A DNA stretch of 15,480 bases from Bacteroidales bacterium (GTDB taxonomy: Bacteria; Bacteroidota; Bacteroidia; Bacteroidales; Muribaculaceae). The DNA is taken from positions 1 through 15,480 of the forward strand of contig SFER01000030.1 of assembly GCA_004557195.1 (NCBI GenBank), read 5' to 3'. Below are positions 15,450-15,480 of this stretch, piece after piece. How positions within the stretch are numbered: position 1 is the stretch's first letter; each line of letters begins with the position of its first letter. Below the pieces are notes generated by a model. The model searched no databases and was not told the origin of the DNA. It was given only the letters and a program-made list of their open reading frames with translations. A program made the position numbers and the translations under genes.

Positions 15450-15480
15450 TTGACAAACGAGAAAAAATGTTGTAAATTTG
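15450..15480 (+). promoter_or_regulatory. Promoter at the CRISPR leader, pointing out of the window
   Basis: TTGA (15450-15453), exactly 19 bases, then TAAATTTG (15473-15480) match the Bacteroidota consensus. The -7 box ends on the last base of the window. With cas2 just upstream and no gene between, it most likely drives the pre-crRNA of an array starting immediately to the right. Confidence 0.6.

Noticed and set aside
15469..15480. Last bases GTTGTAAATTTG as the start of the first CRISPR repeat
   Set aside because: The anti-repeat predicts (G or A)TTGTGATAAG; this sequence departs after GTTGT and is better explained as the -7 box of the leader promoter.

Overview
The window looks like a chromosomal segment of a Bacteroidota member, probably order Bacteroidales. 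The evidence is the repeated promoter pattern TTTG/TTGA-N19-TAnnTTTG, the absence of Shine-Dalgarno sequences before most genes, family pairs typical of this phylum (DUF4494 beside a YggS-type protein, DUF4492 before cydAB), and a csn2-less type II CRISPR-Cas locus. A family such as Muribaculaceae fits the roughly 50% GC, but genus cannot be fixed by eye.

Left part (1-2177). A long leftward reading frame is open from 1311 through the left edge. It resembles a phage terminase large subunit whose ATP-binding motif has decayed and whose nuclease half is shortened. Next comes a gene-free stretch holding a run of at least five hairpins (1448-1614), similar to a REP-type palindromic repeat. An orphan 104-codon gene follows, with an excellent promoter, and ends at a perfect 34-bp palindrome that can terminate transcription from both sides.

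Metabolic part (2206-10221). Leftward genes encode a transketolase, an FHS-family sugar/proton symporter, and a two-gene operon (DUF4494 protein plus a YggS/PLPBP pyridoxal-phosphate protein). Each transcription unit has its own promoter and most have a visible terminator. Rightward, from a consensus promoter, runs a small DUF4492 membrane protein with cydA and cydB, the high-affinity cytochrome bd quinol oxidase. It ends at a strong hairpin terminator.

CRISPR part (10222-15480). Between cydB and cas9 lies a tracrRNA on the minus strand, identified by anti-repeat, nexus and terminator hairpins. It is transcribed away from cas9, from a promoter interleaved with the cas9 promoter. A second minus-strand promoter with the same -7 box sits across the cas9 start codon and could make a longer tracrRNA. 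Then come cas9 (1203 aa, all RuvC and HNH residues present), cas1 and cas2 (overlapping by 4 bases); there is no csn2 or cas4, so this is subtype II-C. The last 31 bases form a rightward promoter, so the CRISPR array most likely begins just beyond the right edge. In the working system Cas1-Cas2 would add spacers, the leader promoter would transcribe the array, and tracrRNA would pair with the repeat and load Cas9. The points most worth checking are the two candidate tracrRNA promoters over the cas9 start, the low-GC 3' end of cas9, and the decayed terminase-like gene.
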